DNA of 64,000 nt from Bacilli bacterium (GTDB taxonomy: Bacteria; Bacillota; Bacilli; Paenibacillales; NBRC-103111), in the NCBI GenBank assembly GCA_028287395.1, contig JAQBPR010000191.1, positions 1 through 64,000 on the forward strand, written 5' to 3'. The position numbers and the translations under genes were made by a program. The notes below the pieces were generated by a model that saw nothing but the letters and a program-made list of their open reading frames with translations, was not told the origin of the DNA and made no database searches. Of this stretch, positions 1 through 7,918 are shown piece by piece (position 1 is the first letter of the stretch; each line of letters opens with the position of its first letter).

Positions 1-464
1 AGCAGGAACTACCTGATAATATTAAGTTTACATTAGCGGATATTTCAGAAATCCCGTTTTTTAATGAAGACCGAGAACAACCATATCCAGAAACGGTTTT
101 AAAACTTAAAGAAATATTGGATTCTGCTGATGCTTTGGTAATTAGTTCACCTGAATATAATATGTCTTATACAGGCGTACTTAAAAATGCAATAGAATGG
201 ATATCACGCCGTTCGTTACAAACAAAATTAGCGGGTAAACCTGTTGCTCTTATCGGGGCTGCAGTCATTGGGATTGGAGTATCACAAAGTCATCTGCGAG
301 ATGTTATGTTCGCCTTAAACATGAAGGTGATAAATAGACCCATTGTGCAGGTAGGAAACGCCCGTGAAAAGTTTGATAAGGAAGGAAATCTGACGGATAA
401 CGCTATTAAAGAATGGCTGGTTCAGTTAAAAAATGCATTAATCGATGCTACTGTAACCCAATAA
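1..464 (+). CDS. NADPH-dependent FMN reductase family protein (5' end outside window)
   Basis: The frame is open from base 3, so the gene starts upstream of the window; TTG 117 is not its start. The visible 153 residues have a flavodoxin-like fold signature: an ADALVISSPEYN stretch followed by G-x-LKNAIEW-x-SR, the flavin-phosphate-binding region of the SsuE/ArsH/azoreductase-type NADPH-dependent FMN reductases. These are cytosolic enzymes that reduce FMN or quinone/azo compounds with NAD(P)H. The C-terminus looks complete and ends in TAA. The substrate cannot be told from sequence. The next gene has its own promoter. Confidence 0.85.
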   Translation, partial: QELPDNIKFTLADISEIPFFNEDREQPYPETVLKLKEILDSADALVISSPEYNMSYTGVLKNAIEWISRRSLQTKLAGKPVALIGAAVIGIGVSQSHLRDVMFALNMKVINRPIVQVGNAREKFDKEGNLTDNAIKEWLVQLKNALIDATVTQ

Positions 465-541
465 TCTGAGGAGCGGGATTGGGCGTTGAATGATTTCCAT
501 AGGTATTTCAAAGAAAAATATGTAAATAGTTAGCGCGGTAT

Positions 542-570
542 TTGACACTTTTTTTTTCGTGTGTTACAAG
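542..570 (+). promoter_or_regulatory. Sigma-A-type promoter of the thioredoxin-like gene
   Basis: TTGACA (542-547), a 17-bp T-rich spacer and TACAAG (565-570) precede the thioredoxin-like gene by about 45 bp. The -35 is a perfect consensus and the -10 matches at four positions. Confidence 0.55.
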
Positions 571-616
571 TGAGATAAATGAAATTCGATGCTATAAATT
601 TTTTGGGAGGGCTATT

Positions 617-958
617 ATGGTGAAGATAACTACAGAGGAAAAATTTAATGAGCAGATTGCCGAAGAGAAGCCTACTGTGGCTGTTTTTAAAGCTATTTGG
701 TGTAAGGATTGCCATTATATCGAACCTTTTATGCCTGAACTGGAGTATAAATACGCAGATCGTTTAACTTTTGTGCATATAGATCGTGATGAGCTGCCCG
801 AATTGTGCGCCGAATATAATATTCTGGGTATTCCGAGCTTTATTGTTTTTCGTGAAGGCCAGGAGCTGACTCGTTTTGTAAGTAAGCTGAGGAAAACACG
901 CGAGGAAATTGAACAATTTTTAGATCGTTCTTTCGCTGTTGCCGAAGCAATGAAATAG
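617..958 (+). CDS. Thioredoxin-like protein
   Basis: A 113-residue single-domain thioredoxin fold with a WCKDC redox pair near residue 29 and the cis-proline loop IPSF near residue 76. It should act as a cytosolic dithiol-disulfide reductant or as a repair partner of unknown specificity. The start chosen is ATG 617, 5 bp after GGGAGGG (605-611); the reading frame extends further upstream but the extra residues are not thioredoxin-like. It is monocistronic, with its own promoter upstream and a terminator immediately downstream. Confidence 0.88.
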   Translation: MVKITTEEKFNEQIAEEKPTVAVFKAIWCKDCHYIEPFMPELEYKYADRLTFVHIDRDELPELCAEYNILGIPSFIVFREGQELTRFVSKLRKTREEIEQFLDRSFAVAEAMK

Positions 959-1003
959 AACAATTAGTTAGGAAGCAGACTAAATTGAAAGTTTTCCATA
1001 ACA

Positions 1004-1040
1004 GGCCGATTCGTATCTGTAGAGATACGGCTCGGTTTTT
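1004..1040 (+). terminator. Rho-independent terminator after the thioredoxin-like gene
   Basis: A stem with CGTATCT/AGATACG (1012-1029), extended by CCGA/TCGG, is followed by TTTTT (1036-1040). Confidence 0.75.
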
Positions 1041-1123
1041 GATTATTGTCACATATACGAATGGATTTGAACCGCAAATATCGCTATAATTGGACTAGTT
1101 ACGATCATATTAAAGGGGACTTT

Positions 1124-2032
1124 ATGCGCAACTTATTGAATCGACTTGCATGGGTTACTTGTATTGGGATGTTTCTCGTTTTAGTAATGGGTACTTTGGT
1201 TACAAAAACAGACTCTGGACGCGGCTGTGGAAACGAATGGCCTCTATGTCACGGAAAGTTTGTTCCGGATCATACGCTCGCATCGGTGATAGAATACAGT
1301 CACCGCTTTGTTACGGGGATCGAGGGTTTTTTAGTTCTAGGTGTCTTTATTATCGTATGTCTAAGATTTAAACGGCGAGATGCGATATTTTATGCGTCGT
1401 CCGCTTTATTCTTTACAATTGTGCAAGCGGTATTGGGCGCGTTGGCAGTTGTTTGGCCGCAATCTGCGGCTGTGCTTGCCTTGCATTTTGGTTTTTCTTT
1501 GCTTGCATTTGTTAGTACGCTGCTGCTGGCGCTTATTCTACGTAATCATACCCTTGGTGAGCAGGCTGGAATTGAAAACGCTGCAAACAAGGTCTCTCGC
1601 GGTTTGCGAAATTTGATATGGTTTACATGGGCTTACTGTTATGTAGTCGTTTATATCGGGGCTTTTGTACGTCATACGAAATCATCTGGGGGCTGTTCGG
1701 GCTGGCCGCTTTGCAACGGTCAGTGGATACCTGATCTGTCAGCTGGGGCAACGCGGATCGTGTTTATTCACCGCCTTGCCGCCATGCTGTTGTTTATCCT
1801 GATTGCTTTAATAGTCTATAAAGTAAAAAGAAACCGCTTGGGCACTAAAATTTACAATACAGCGATTTTAACATTTTCTCTTGTTTTATTGCAGGTGCTG
1901 AGCGGAGCCTTTGTCACATTTTCGCTGACTACGGATTGGTATTTAACTGCTGGGCTTGTGCATGCTTTAATAATAGCTTGTTTATTCGGCGCTTTAAGCT
2001 ATTTAGTTGTGCTGGCGCGACAACGTAATTGA
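1124..2032 (+). CDS. ctaA: Haem A synthase CtaA
   Basis: A 302-residue polytopic membrane protein that hydroxylates and oxidises the C-8 methyl of haem O to make haem A for aa3-type oxidases. It matches Bacillus CtaA throughout: N-terminal TKT-SGRGCGNEWPLCHGK with the CtaA Cys pair, EYSHRF with a haem-ligand His, a central ALHFGFS, then a second half with AFVRHTKSSGGCSGWPLC, an FIHRLAA His motif and a final LVHALIIACLFG. Eight hydrophobic segments are apparent. The ATG at 1124 follows AAAGGGGAC at 5-7 bp; the upstream in-frame ATG at 1046 would add a non-conserved hydrophilic tail. No ctaB is adjacent. Confidence 0.93.
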   Translation: MRNLLNRLAWVTCIGMFLVLVMGTLVTKTDSGRGCGNEWPLCHGKFVPDHTLASVIEYSHRFVTGIEGFLVLGVFIIVCLRFKRRDAIFYASSALFFTIVQAVLGALAVVWPQSAAVLALHFGFSLLAFVSTLLLALILRNHTLGEQAGIENAANKVSRGLRNLIWFTWAYCYVVVYIGAFVRHTKSSGGCSGWPLCNGQWIPDLSAGATRIVFIHRLAAMLLFILIALIVYKVKRNRLGTKIYNTAILTFSLVLLQVLSGAFVTFSLTTDWYLTAGLVHALIIACLFGALSYLVVLARQRN

Positions 2033-2061
2033 TTTGCTTTAACGATTGAGGAGGCACGAAG

Positions 2062-3819
2062 ATGGTGCATGAAAATTTACGCCAATTTCTCGAACTGCTG
2101 CGCAAGGAAAATCAAGTAGTGGAAATTTCCGCACCCGTGGATCCGAATTTGGAGTTGGCTGAAATACATCGCAGGGTCATCGACGAAGGAGGCCCCGCAT
2201 TGCTGTTTACTAATGTGAAGGGCAGCGCTTTTCCGGTTGTGACAAACTTATTTGGCACCACTCGGCGCGTCGATCTTGCGTTCGGACCTCGTCCAGAGCA
2301 GTTTATGCAGCGGATTATTGCTGCCAAAGATACGTTGATTCCCCCTACGCCTAAAGCGTTATGGAATGAACGCAATCTGCTTTTCGATTTAATGAAAGTC
2401 GGTACAAAGCAGACGGACATCGCTCCGATTTTGCAGGTATGCGACAGCCAGGCACCGATGACCAAGCTGCCGATTTTAACCTGCTGGCAGGAGGACGGCG
2501 GGCCGTTTGTGACCTTGCCCTTGGTGTACACAGAGCATCCGGATGATGGGCATCATAACTTAGGCATGTACCGCATGCAGGTGTATGATGGCCAGACGAC
2601 GGGGATGCACTGGCAAATCCACAAGGGCGGCGGTTTTCACTATCACGAGGCAGAGAAGCGGAACGCTTCTCTGCCTGTGACCGTCTTTTTGGGCGGGCCG
2701 CCCGCGTTGATCGCGGCGGCCATCGCCCCTGTGCCCGAGCATCTGCCTGAGCTGATGCTCGCATCGCTCATCCTCGGGCGCAAGCTGCGCGTCGCGGCTA
2801 ACCCGCATGGCGGACACCGCCTCGTCGCCGAGGCGGAGTTCGCCATTTGCGGGGAGGTTCCGCCGCATCTGCGCCGGCCCGAGGGGCCGTTTGGCGATCA
2901 TTACGGCTATTACTCGCTGACCCATGATTTTCCCGTTTTCAACGTGAATCATGTTTGGCATCGTAAAGATGCCATCTATCCCGCCACAATAGTAGGCAAG
3001 CCGCGCCAAGAGGATTACTACCTTGGCGACTTTTTGCAGCGCCTGCTTTCGCCTGCTTTTCCATTGGCTATGCCGGGTGTCAAGCAATTATGGACTTATG
3101 CCGAAACGGGGTTTCATCCGTTGGCGGCCGCAATCGTCCGCGAGAGCTACAAGCGAGAAGCATTAGGCTCGGCCTTCCGCATCTTAGGCGAAGGCCAGCT
3201 GACGCTGACCAAGTTTTTGATCATCACCGATCAAAACGTGGATCTAGCTAACTTTCCGCAATTACTTGAAACCGTTTTAGAGCGATTTGACCCGAAGCAG
3301 GATCTGTTTATCTTTAACAATACATCGCACGATACATTGGATTATACAGGAGACCGACTCAATCATGGCAGTAAAGCAGTGCTCATGGGCGTAGGCGATG
3401 CTCTACGCAGCTTGCCGCGCGAGTACAATGGTTCAACTCTTCCTAACATTAACGCTGCTGCTGTCTACTGTGGCGGATGCCTCGTGGTCTCGGGAGCCGC
3501 CTATAGCGAAGATCCTTTGCTTGCGCAGCGTATACTGGATCAATCTGCAGACCAGCTGGCGCCATGGCCGCTTATTATTTTGGCGGACGATGTGAATGTG
3601 GCTCGCGATCAAACCGCTTTCTTGTGGACGGTATTTACACGTTTTAATCCTGCCGCTGATCTATATGCTCGAGCACGTTTAAATCGACATCATCTCGGTT
3701 ATGAATGTCCGATTATTATCGATGCACGGATGAAGCCAGGTTATCCGGATGAATTATTTCCCCGCGAGGATATTGTTCATCTAGTGGACCGCCGCTGGAA
3801 CGAATATTTTTCCTCATAA
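2062..3819 (+). CDS. UbiD-family decarboxylase, probably of menaquinone biosynthesis
   Basis: A 585-residue UbiD-type decarboxylase, a family that uses prenylated FMN to decarboxylate aromatic acids. The start (LRQFLELLRKENQVVEI), the LFTNVKG stretch and the block RRPEGPFGDHYGYYSL near residue 275 are typical. The length and C-terminal DARMKPGYP fit the menaquinone-decarboxylase branch found in bacteria using the futalosine route, and mqnE lies 5 kb downstream, which supports that role by inference. RBS GAGGAGG precedes ATG 2062. Codons between roughly 2620 and 2900 are visibly more GC-rich than the rest and include a perfect 13-bp inverted repeat (2648-2676), although the protein stays family-like across the patch. 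Confidence 0.88.
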   Translation: MVHENLRQFLELLRKENQVVEISAPVDPNLELAEIHRRVIDEGGPALLFTNVKGSAFPVVTNLFGTTRRVDLAFGPRPEQFMQRIIAAKDTLIPPTPKALWNERNLLFDLMKVGTKQTDIAPILQVCDSQAPMTKLPILTCWQEDGGPFVTLPLVYTEHPDDGHHNLGMYRMQVYDGQTTGMHWQIHKGGGFHYHEAEKRNASLPVTVFLGGPPALIAAAIAPVPEHLPELMLASLILGRKLRVAANPHGGHRLVAEAEFAICGEVPPHLRRPEGPFGDHYGYYSLTHDFPVFNVNHVWHRKDAIYPATIVGKPRQEDYYLGDFLQRLLSPAFPLAMPGVKQLWTYAETGFHPLAAAIVRESYKREALGSAFRILGEGQLTLTKFLIITDQNVDLANFPQLLETVLERFDPKQDLFIFNNTSHDTLDYTGDRLNHGSKAVLMGVGDALRSLPREYNGSTLPNINAAAVYCGGCLVVSGAAYSEDPLLAQRILDQSADQLAPWPLIILADDVNVARDQTAFLWTVFTRFNPAADLYARARLNRHHLGYECPIIIDARMKPGYPDELFPREDIVHLVDRRWNEYFSS

Positions 3820-3883
3820 ATAGTAAGCTATTTTAGATCTGCGTTTCTCTTGAAGTATTATCCCTATGGAAGGTGGAGATATT

Positions 3884-4594
3884 ATGCTGAGGCATCTATT
3901 TGACGAACCGAAACGACAGGACAGCGGACTGCTGCTGCAGGCGAATCAAGCACTAAGGCAATATCTCGATCAATTGCAACATGTGAAGAACAAGGAACCG
4001 CTACAGACAGAAAAGCTGCGCCGCTGGGAAATTTGGGTGCAGAGCTTTATTACGGCGGTAGACGAATTAGAGCAAAGCGTTTATTGCAGCAGTAAATATA
4101 GCGAACGGATAGCAGGCAATTATATCGAACAAATGGGCCCGGAAGAACAGGCGAACTACCACCGCTATCTTTATTTTTACAAAAATAGCTTTATTCGCGT
4201 GTTTGCGATCTTGGATAAGCTGGGTTATTTCCTTAATGAGCGCTTGCAGCTTAATACGGAAAAAGTAAAGCCGCGCTTTTCTTATTTCACCGTACTTCGT
4301 CAAATGCATGAACGTCATATTCAATCCGCGATGGAACAACGATTGTATGATTTAAAAGTAAAGTATAGTGAAGCTTTGGACAAGCTTCGCGAGCAGCGAA
4401 ATGTGGAGATTCATTCGATAAATTATGAAGCTGCCGATGATCTGTTCCATTCCGCACAAGCGGTGGCCTTTAGTTGGAATCATATTGAGAACTTACCGCA
4501 AAACAAGAAGTATCTACAGAGTGGCTTTGAAATGGTTTGCTTAACGATTGTCACGATATTTTCTTCGGCTTATCAAATGGATCCTCGCGGTTAG
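3884..4594 (+). CDS. Uncharacterised all-helical protein, HEPN-like
   Basis: A 236-residue soluble, mainly helical, charged protein with no signal peptide or membrane segment. A stretch near residue 177 reads RNVEIH, which fits the R-x4-H signature of HEPN domains, and the general makeup resembles the Cthe_2314-type HEPN proteins of Firmicutes; this is a tentative family reading. HEPN proteins are often ribonucleases or nucleotide-binding helical bundles, but no partner nucleotidyltransferase is adjacent. ATG 3884 is preferred over ATG 3866 because AAGGTGGAG sits 7 bp before it. Confidence 0.6.
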   Translation: MLRHLFDEPKRQDSGLLLQANQALRQYLDQLQHVKNKEPLQTEKLRRWEIWVQSFITAVDELEQSVYCSSKYSERIAGNYIEQMGPEEQANYHRYLYFYKNSFIRVFAILDKLGYFLNERLQLNTEKVKPRFSYFTVLRQMHERHIQSAMEQRLYDLKVKYSEALDKLREQRNVEIHSINYEAADDLFHSAQAVAFSWNHIENLPQNKKYLQSGFEMVCLTIVTIFSSAYQMDPRG

Positions 4595-4674
4595 CTCCAT
4601 TTTTAATTGTGAATGGGTTGGAGTATAATTATAAAGAGTCTTTCACTCAAAAAATAAAAGAGGAGTTGTTGTTG

Positions 4675-5238
4675 ATGTACGATATTCTCATTATTGGAGC
4701 TGGACCTGCAGGTGCCAGTGCAGCTATTTTTGCGGCAAAAGCCGGGAAGAAGACGTTGGTGATCGATAGTGATCAAAGCGTTACCAAACGCGCTTGGATC
4801 GAAAATCACTATGGCGTCGCGGAAACTACTGGACCGGATCTTATTGAAATTGGTAAGAAGCAAGCAGCTAAATTCGGGGCTGTTTTCGTTCAGGCAAAAG
4901 TCAACAACATCGTTTCCGCTGAATCTTTATTAAGGATTGAAACAGAAATGGAGAATTTTGAAGCGAACCATGTCATTTTGGCTACAGGTTTATCGGTTGA
5001 ACTGGCTGAAAAGATAGGTGTACATACAAAACCTGGAACCGAACCAAGAATCAAGACCATTGTCGTGGTGGACGATCAAGGGAAAACGAATATCGCTAAT
5101 ATTTGGGCTGCAGGAACCACGGCTGGTGTTAGCATGCATACCATTGTTACAGCTGGTGACGGAGCTAAAGTAGCGATTAACTTGATAAGTGAAATAAACG
5201 GCGAAAGATATGTCGATCATGATGTTTTAAAAGCCTAA
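4675..5238 (+). CDS. Short thioredoxin-reductase-like FAD protein without NADPH domain
   Basis: A 187-residue flavoprotein-like sequence. The N-terminus has the dinucleotide motif GAGPAGASAA, followed by VIDSD, an ATG motif, and a C-terminal NIWAAGTTAGVSMHTIVTAG block that in thioredoxin reductases binds the FAD ribityl chain. The central NADPH-binding domain and the CxxC redox pair of a normal (about 310-residue) TrxB are absent; the two halves of the FAD domain are joined directly. This is not a frameshift, since both ends are clean. Start ATG 4675 follows GAGGAG; an upstream in-frame ATG at 4537 lies inside the preceding gene. Function unknown, probably a minimal FAD-dependent reductase. 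Confidence 0.75.
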   Translation: MYDILIIGAGPAGASAAIFAAKAGKKTLVIDSDQSVTKRAWIENHYGVAETTGPDLIEIGKKQAAKFGAVFVQAKVNNIVSAESLLRIETEMENFEANHVILATGLSVELAEKIGVHTKPGTEPRIKTIVVVDDQGKTNIANIWAAGTTAGVSMHTIVTAGDGAKVAINLISEINGERYVDHDVLKA

Positions 5239-5262
5239 TATCAGAGTCAATTCGAGGTGCGT

Positions 5263-6051
5263 ATGGGAGAGGAACGGAAGGCAGCTCTTATCACGGGAAG
5301 CGCCAAAGGCTTGGGGAAAATGACCGCGCTCGCTTTAGCCGAACAAGGCTGCGATATTGTAATCAATTACGTGAATAGTCGCAAGGAAGCAGAACAGCTG
5401 CAGAAAACGATTTTGCAGATGGGTGTACGTTGTTTAATTTATAAAGCGGATATTACGCGGTCTGAGGAAGTGCAGCGAATGGTTGATACCGTGGAACATG
5501 AATGGGGCGGTATTGATATTTTAATCAACAATGCCGGTCCATTTATCCGCGAACGACGGCTTTTTGCTGACTATCAAACCGAAGAAATTCGCTATTTAAT
5601 GACTGGAAATTTACTGGGTGTCATTGAACTCGATCATATGGTGCTTCCCGCAATGCGCGCGAAGCGCTGGGGACGTGTGATTCACTTTGGATTTGGTCAT
5701 GCTACGGAAGCTAGAGGCTGGCCGCATCGAGCCGTTTATGCCGCAGCCAAGGTTGGATTGGTTTCATTTACAAAAACATTAGCTGTTGAAGAAGCTGCAT
5801 ATGGAATCACGGTCAATATGATTTGTCCAGGGGATATTCGCGGGTTGAATAAAGAGAAGCTGATTCATGAGGTGGAGCATGTCCTTGACCAAGAAGCCCC
5901 GCGAGGTAGACCGGGTACAGGAGAGGATATCGCGCGTGTCATTGCTTTCCTATGTTTAGCTCAATCCGATTTCATCACCGGCAATATCATGGAAATTTCC
6001 GGCGGCTTGGATCCCATCCGCACTTTAGGCGGTATTCAATTGAATGAATAA
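5263..6051 (+). CDS. Short-chain dehydrogenase/reductase family protein
   Basis: A 262-residue Rossmann-fold SDR. It has the cofactor motif TGSAKGLG near residue 12, a KADI stretch, INNAG near residue 88, YAAAK near residue 155, and a PGDI block. The family oxidises or reduces alcohols and ketones with NAD(P)(H). The catalytic Ser usually 13 residues before the Tyr is missing: the segment reads HFGFGHATEARGWPHRAVY, with His/Gly where Ser is expected, so activity may be altered. Start is ATG 5263 or GTG 5257; a GAGG lies just before both. A strong terminator follows. Confidence 0.8.
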   Translation: MGEERKAALITGSAKGLGKMTALALAEQGCDIVINYVNSRKEAEQLQKTILQMGVRCLIYKADITRSEEVQRMVDTVEHEWGGIDILINNAGPFIRERRLFADYQTEEIRYLMTGNLLGVIELDHMVLPAMRAKRWGRVIHFGFGHATEARGWPHRAVYAAAKVGLVSFTKTLAVEEAAYGITVNMICPGDIRGLNKEKLIHEVEHVLDQEAPRGRPGTGEDIARVIAFLCLAQSDFITGNIMEISGGLDPIRTLGGIQLNE

Positions 6052-6060
6052 AAAATTAAA

Positions 6061-6087
6061 AGAGTCCTGATGATCAGGACTCTTTAT
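6061..6087 (+). terminator. Rho-independent terminator after the SDR gene
   Basis: Perfect 10-bp stem AGAGTCCTGA/TCAGGACTCT with a TGA loop, followed by TTATT and preceded by an A-rich run, so it may work in both directions. Confidence 0.85.
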
Positions 6088-6155
6088 TCCTTGAATGATA
6101 AGAAAGTATAAGTTTTCGCTACTTATATCGATCTTATAATTCTGGACAAACGCTG

Positions 6156-6213
6156 CCGTCCTACTGCTAACGGGCAACAAGAATCATTGTTGTTCGTTAG
6201 CAGTGTAAGACGG
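6156..6213. repeat. Long imperfect palindrome between convergent genes
   Basis: Arms of about 25 bases (CCGTC-CTA-CTGCTAACG-nn-CAACAA and its complement) surround a 6-base loop GAATCA. There is no T-run directly beside it. It lies between the SDR (+) and the nifU-like gene (-). It could be a short dispersed palindromic repeat, or an RNA 3'-end structure; no second copy was seen in this window. Confidence 0.6.
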
Positions 6214-6232
6214 AGTAGCCGTTTATCCTTGC

Positions 6233-6481
6233 TTAAAATACTTGCATTACTTCTTGTACGCCTTCGACTTCTTCAAGCAACGCGCGCTCAATTCCGGCTT
6301 TTAAAGTTATAGTCGAGCTCGGGCAGCTGCCGCAAGCGCCCATTAATTTTAATTTGATAATGCCATCCTCTACGTCGACTAGTTCTACGTCGCCACCGTC
6401 ACGTTGCAAGAAGGGGCGGAGCTTATCGAGTACGTCCAATACTTCTTCATACATATTGGGGTTTTGTACAGTTTCAGTCAT
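6233..6481 (-). CDS. NifU-like Fe-S cluster scaffold (YutI type)
   Basis: An 82-residue NifU C-terminal-type domain. [17 protein letters not shown] and the cluster-binding ACGSCPSST motif are intact, so it should assemble or carry Fe-S clusters for delivery to apoproteins. ATG 6481 is preceded by AAGGAG at a suitable distance; the in-frame upstream ATG (6517) lacks an RBS. It is divergent from the yuzB-like gene and close to other Fe-S functions (HesB-like gene at 10.4 kb). Confidence 0.9.
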   Translation of the reverse strand: MTETVQNPNMYEEVLDVLDKLRPFLQRDGGDVELVDVEDGIIKLKLMGACGSCPSSTITLKAGIERALLEEVEGVQEVMQVF

Positions 6482-6570
6482 TTGCCTCAACTCCTTTCTT
6501 ATCTTATTATAATACAAATTGCTCTAAAATAAAATGATTAACCAATAATACAAGCTAGGTGGACAGGTGA

Positions 6571-6828
6571 ATGAGACCAATAATCGAATTTTGTACAAAT
6601 AATATGCATCATGGCACCGAGAAATTAATGAAACAGCTGGAACAAAATCCAGACTATGATGTGATCGAGTATGGCTGTCTCGGCAACTGTGGAGAATGTT
6701 ATTTGTTTCCTTATGCTTTAGTCAATGGCGAAGTTGTCGCAGCACCGACTGTGGATGAATTAGGTGAGCAAATTCACGCAAAAATAAAAGAAATAGAAGA
6801 GCTATTTGATCTATTTTCCGAGGAGTAA
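6571..6828 (+). CDS. yuzB: YuzB-like DUF1450 protein
   Basis: An 85-residue protein matching the YuzB/DUF1450 family: FCTNNMHHG near the start, then YGCLGNCGECYLFPYALVNG. The four cysteines (one near residue 8, three in C-x3-C-x2-C) suggest a small thioredoxin-like [2Fe-2S] ferredoxin fold, though the biochemical role is not established. It is convergent with the YutJ-like gene, with one base between the stops; the same neighbourhood (yutI, yuzB, yutJ) occurs in B. subtilis. Confidence 0.85.
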   Translation: MRPIIEFCTNNMHHGTEKLMKQLEQNPDYDVIEYGCLGNCGECYLFPYALVNGEVVAAPTVDELGEQIHAKIKEIEELFDLFSEE

Positions 6829-6829
6829 T

Positions 6830-7894
6830 TTAACCGAAATGATGCTTTGACATCCACAGTACACCGCTTTTTAAAGTACGAGGCACTTTCCCCAGCATCA
6901 CCGTACGCTTACCCATGACCCCGAATCCGGATTTTTTTCCTAGAGAGCCAAGCACGCCTTTAAGCTTAATTTGCCCTAAATCAGGTGTCTCACCCTTCCA
7001 TAAGGCATGGATTACTTCGACAACCTGTTTTCCTTGTCCTTGTGCTGCTTGAGCACTCGGAGAAAAGGGTAAACTGGCGCAGTCCCCAACTACATAAACT
7101 TCCGGGTAACTGGGAATTTGGTGGTATTCATTTAACAACACTCGACCTTGAGTATCCTTCAGCACATTTAAATTTTGCACAACAGGGCTTGGTTGAATAC
7201 CTGCTGTCCATACGGTTACATCCGTATAAATCAGCTCATTGCCGTTATGTATAATGCCTTGCTCCACACGGGAAAGCTCAGTATGGCCTTTCATTTCAAT
7301 ATCATGTTCAGTAAACCATTCGCGAACAAAGAGCTGCAGCTTTTCTGGAAAAGCGGATAGAATGCTTGATCCTCGATCTACAATGCGTATGTTCAAGTCC
7401 TTGCGGCTTTCACGTAATTCCGCTGCCAATTCCACACCGCTTAAACCACCGCCAACAATGGTAATCTGTCCATAGGGTTTCACGTTATTCACTTTGTGAT
7501 AGGTGTTTCTAGTATCGGCTAAAGTCTGAATGGTATTCGAATATTGTTCGGCCCCAGGAATGTCATGAAACTTGTCGACACATCCGAGTGCAATGATTAA
7601 ATTATTGTATTCCAGAGAGGCTGCATCTTGAAAATCGATTCGTTTACTAGCCAAATCGACGCCAGTTACCTCGCCATATTGCAAGCTGAGTCTGGGATCA
7701 TCAGGAAATTGCACACGAATATCCATATCCGAAACAGACCCTGCGGCTAGAGCATAATATTCGGTCTTTAAGCCTTGAAAAGGCATCCGATCGATCAGGA
7801 TAATTTCTGTGTCCGTTGGTATTTTTTTATCAACTAAATGTTGGGCTATCGTAATACCGCCATAGCCTCCGCCAAGAATAACAAGCCTTTTCAT
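6830..7894 (-). CDS. yutJ: NADH dehydrogenase-like flavoprotein (YutJ/NDH-2 family)
   Basis: A 354-residue type II NADH dehydrogenase-like protein with two dinucleotide motifs: GGGYGGITIA at the N-terminus for FAD and GGGLSGVELAAEL near residue 150 for NAD(P)H. It also has a VWTAGIQP segment and VYVVGDCAS near residue 275. It is slightly shorter than Ndh, and the C-terminus lacks a clear amphipathic membrane anchor. Probably a peripheral oxidoreductase passing electrons to quinone or another acceptor. ATG 7894 is chosen (conserved KRLVILGGG start, GAAAGGG upstream); ATG 7918 would begin right at the stop of the upstream peptidase gene. Confidence 0.85.
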   Translation of the reverse strand: MKRLVILGGGYGGITIAQHLVDKKIPTDTEIILIDRMPFQGLKTEYYALAAGSVSDMDIRVQFPDDPRLSLQYGEVTGVDLASKRIDFQDAASLEYNNLIIALGCVDKFHDIPGAEQYSNTIQTLADTRNTYHKVNNVKPYGQITIVGGGLSGVELAAELRESRKDLNIRIVDRGSSILSAFPEKLQLFVREWFTEHDIEMKGHTELSRVEQGIIHNGNELIYTDVTVWTAGIQPSPVVQNLNVLKDTQGRVLLNEYHQIPSYPEVYVVGDCASLPFSPSAQAAQGQGKQVVEVIHALWKGETPDLGQIKLKGVLGSLGKKSGFGVMGKRTVMLGKVPRTLKSGVLWMSKHHFG

Positions 7895-7918
7895 AATCGT
7901 AATAACCCTTTCATACAT

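Noticed and set aside
2351..3087. Long minus-strand frames within the UbiD-type gene
   Set aside because: Frames of this kind arise from GC-rich codons on the opposite strand; the plus strand encodes an intact conserved protein.
3884..4594. HEPN/MNT toxin-antitoxin pair
   Set aside because: No nucleotidyltransferase partner is next to it; the neighbours are ordinary metabolic genes.
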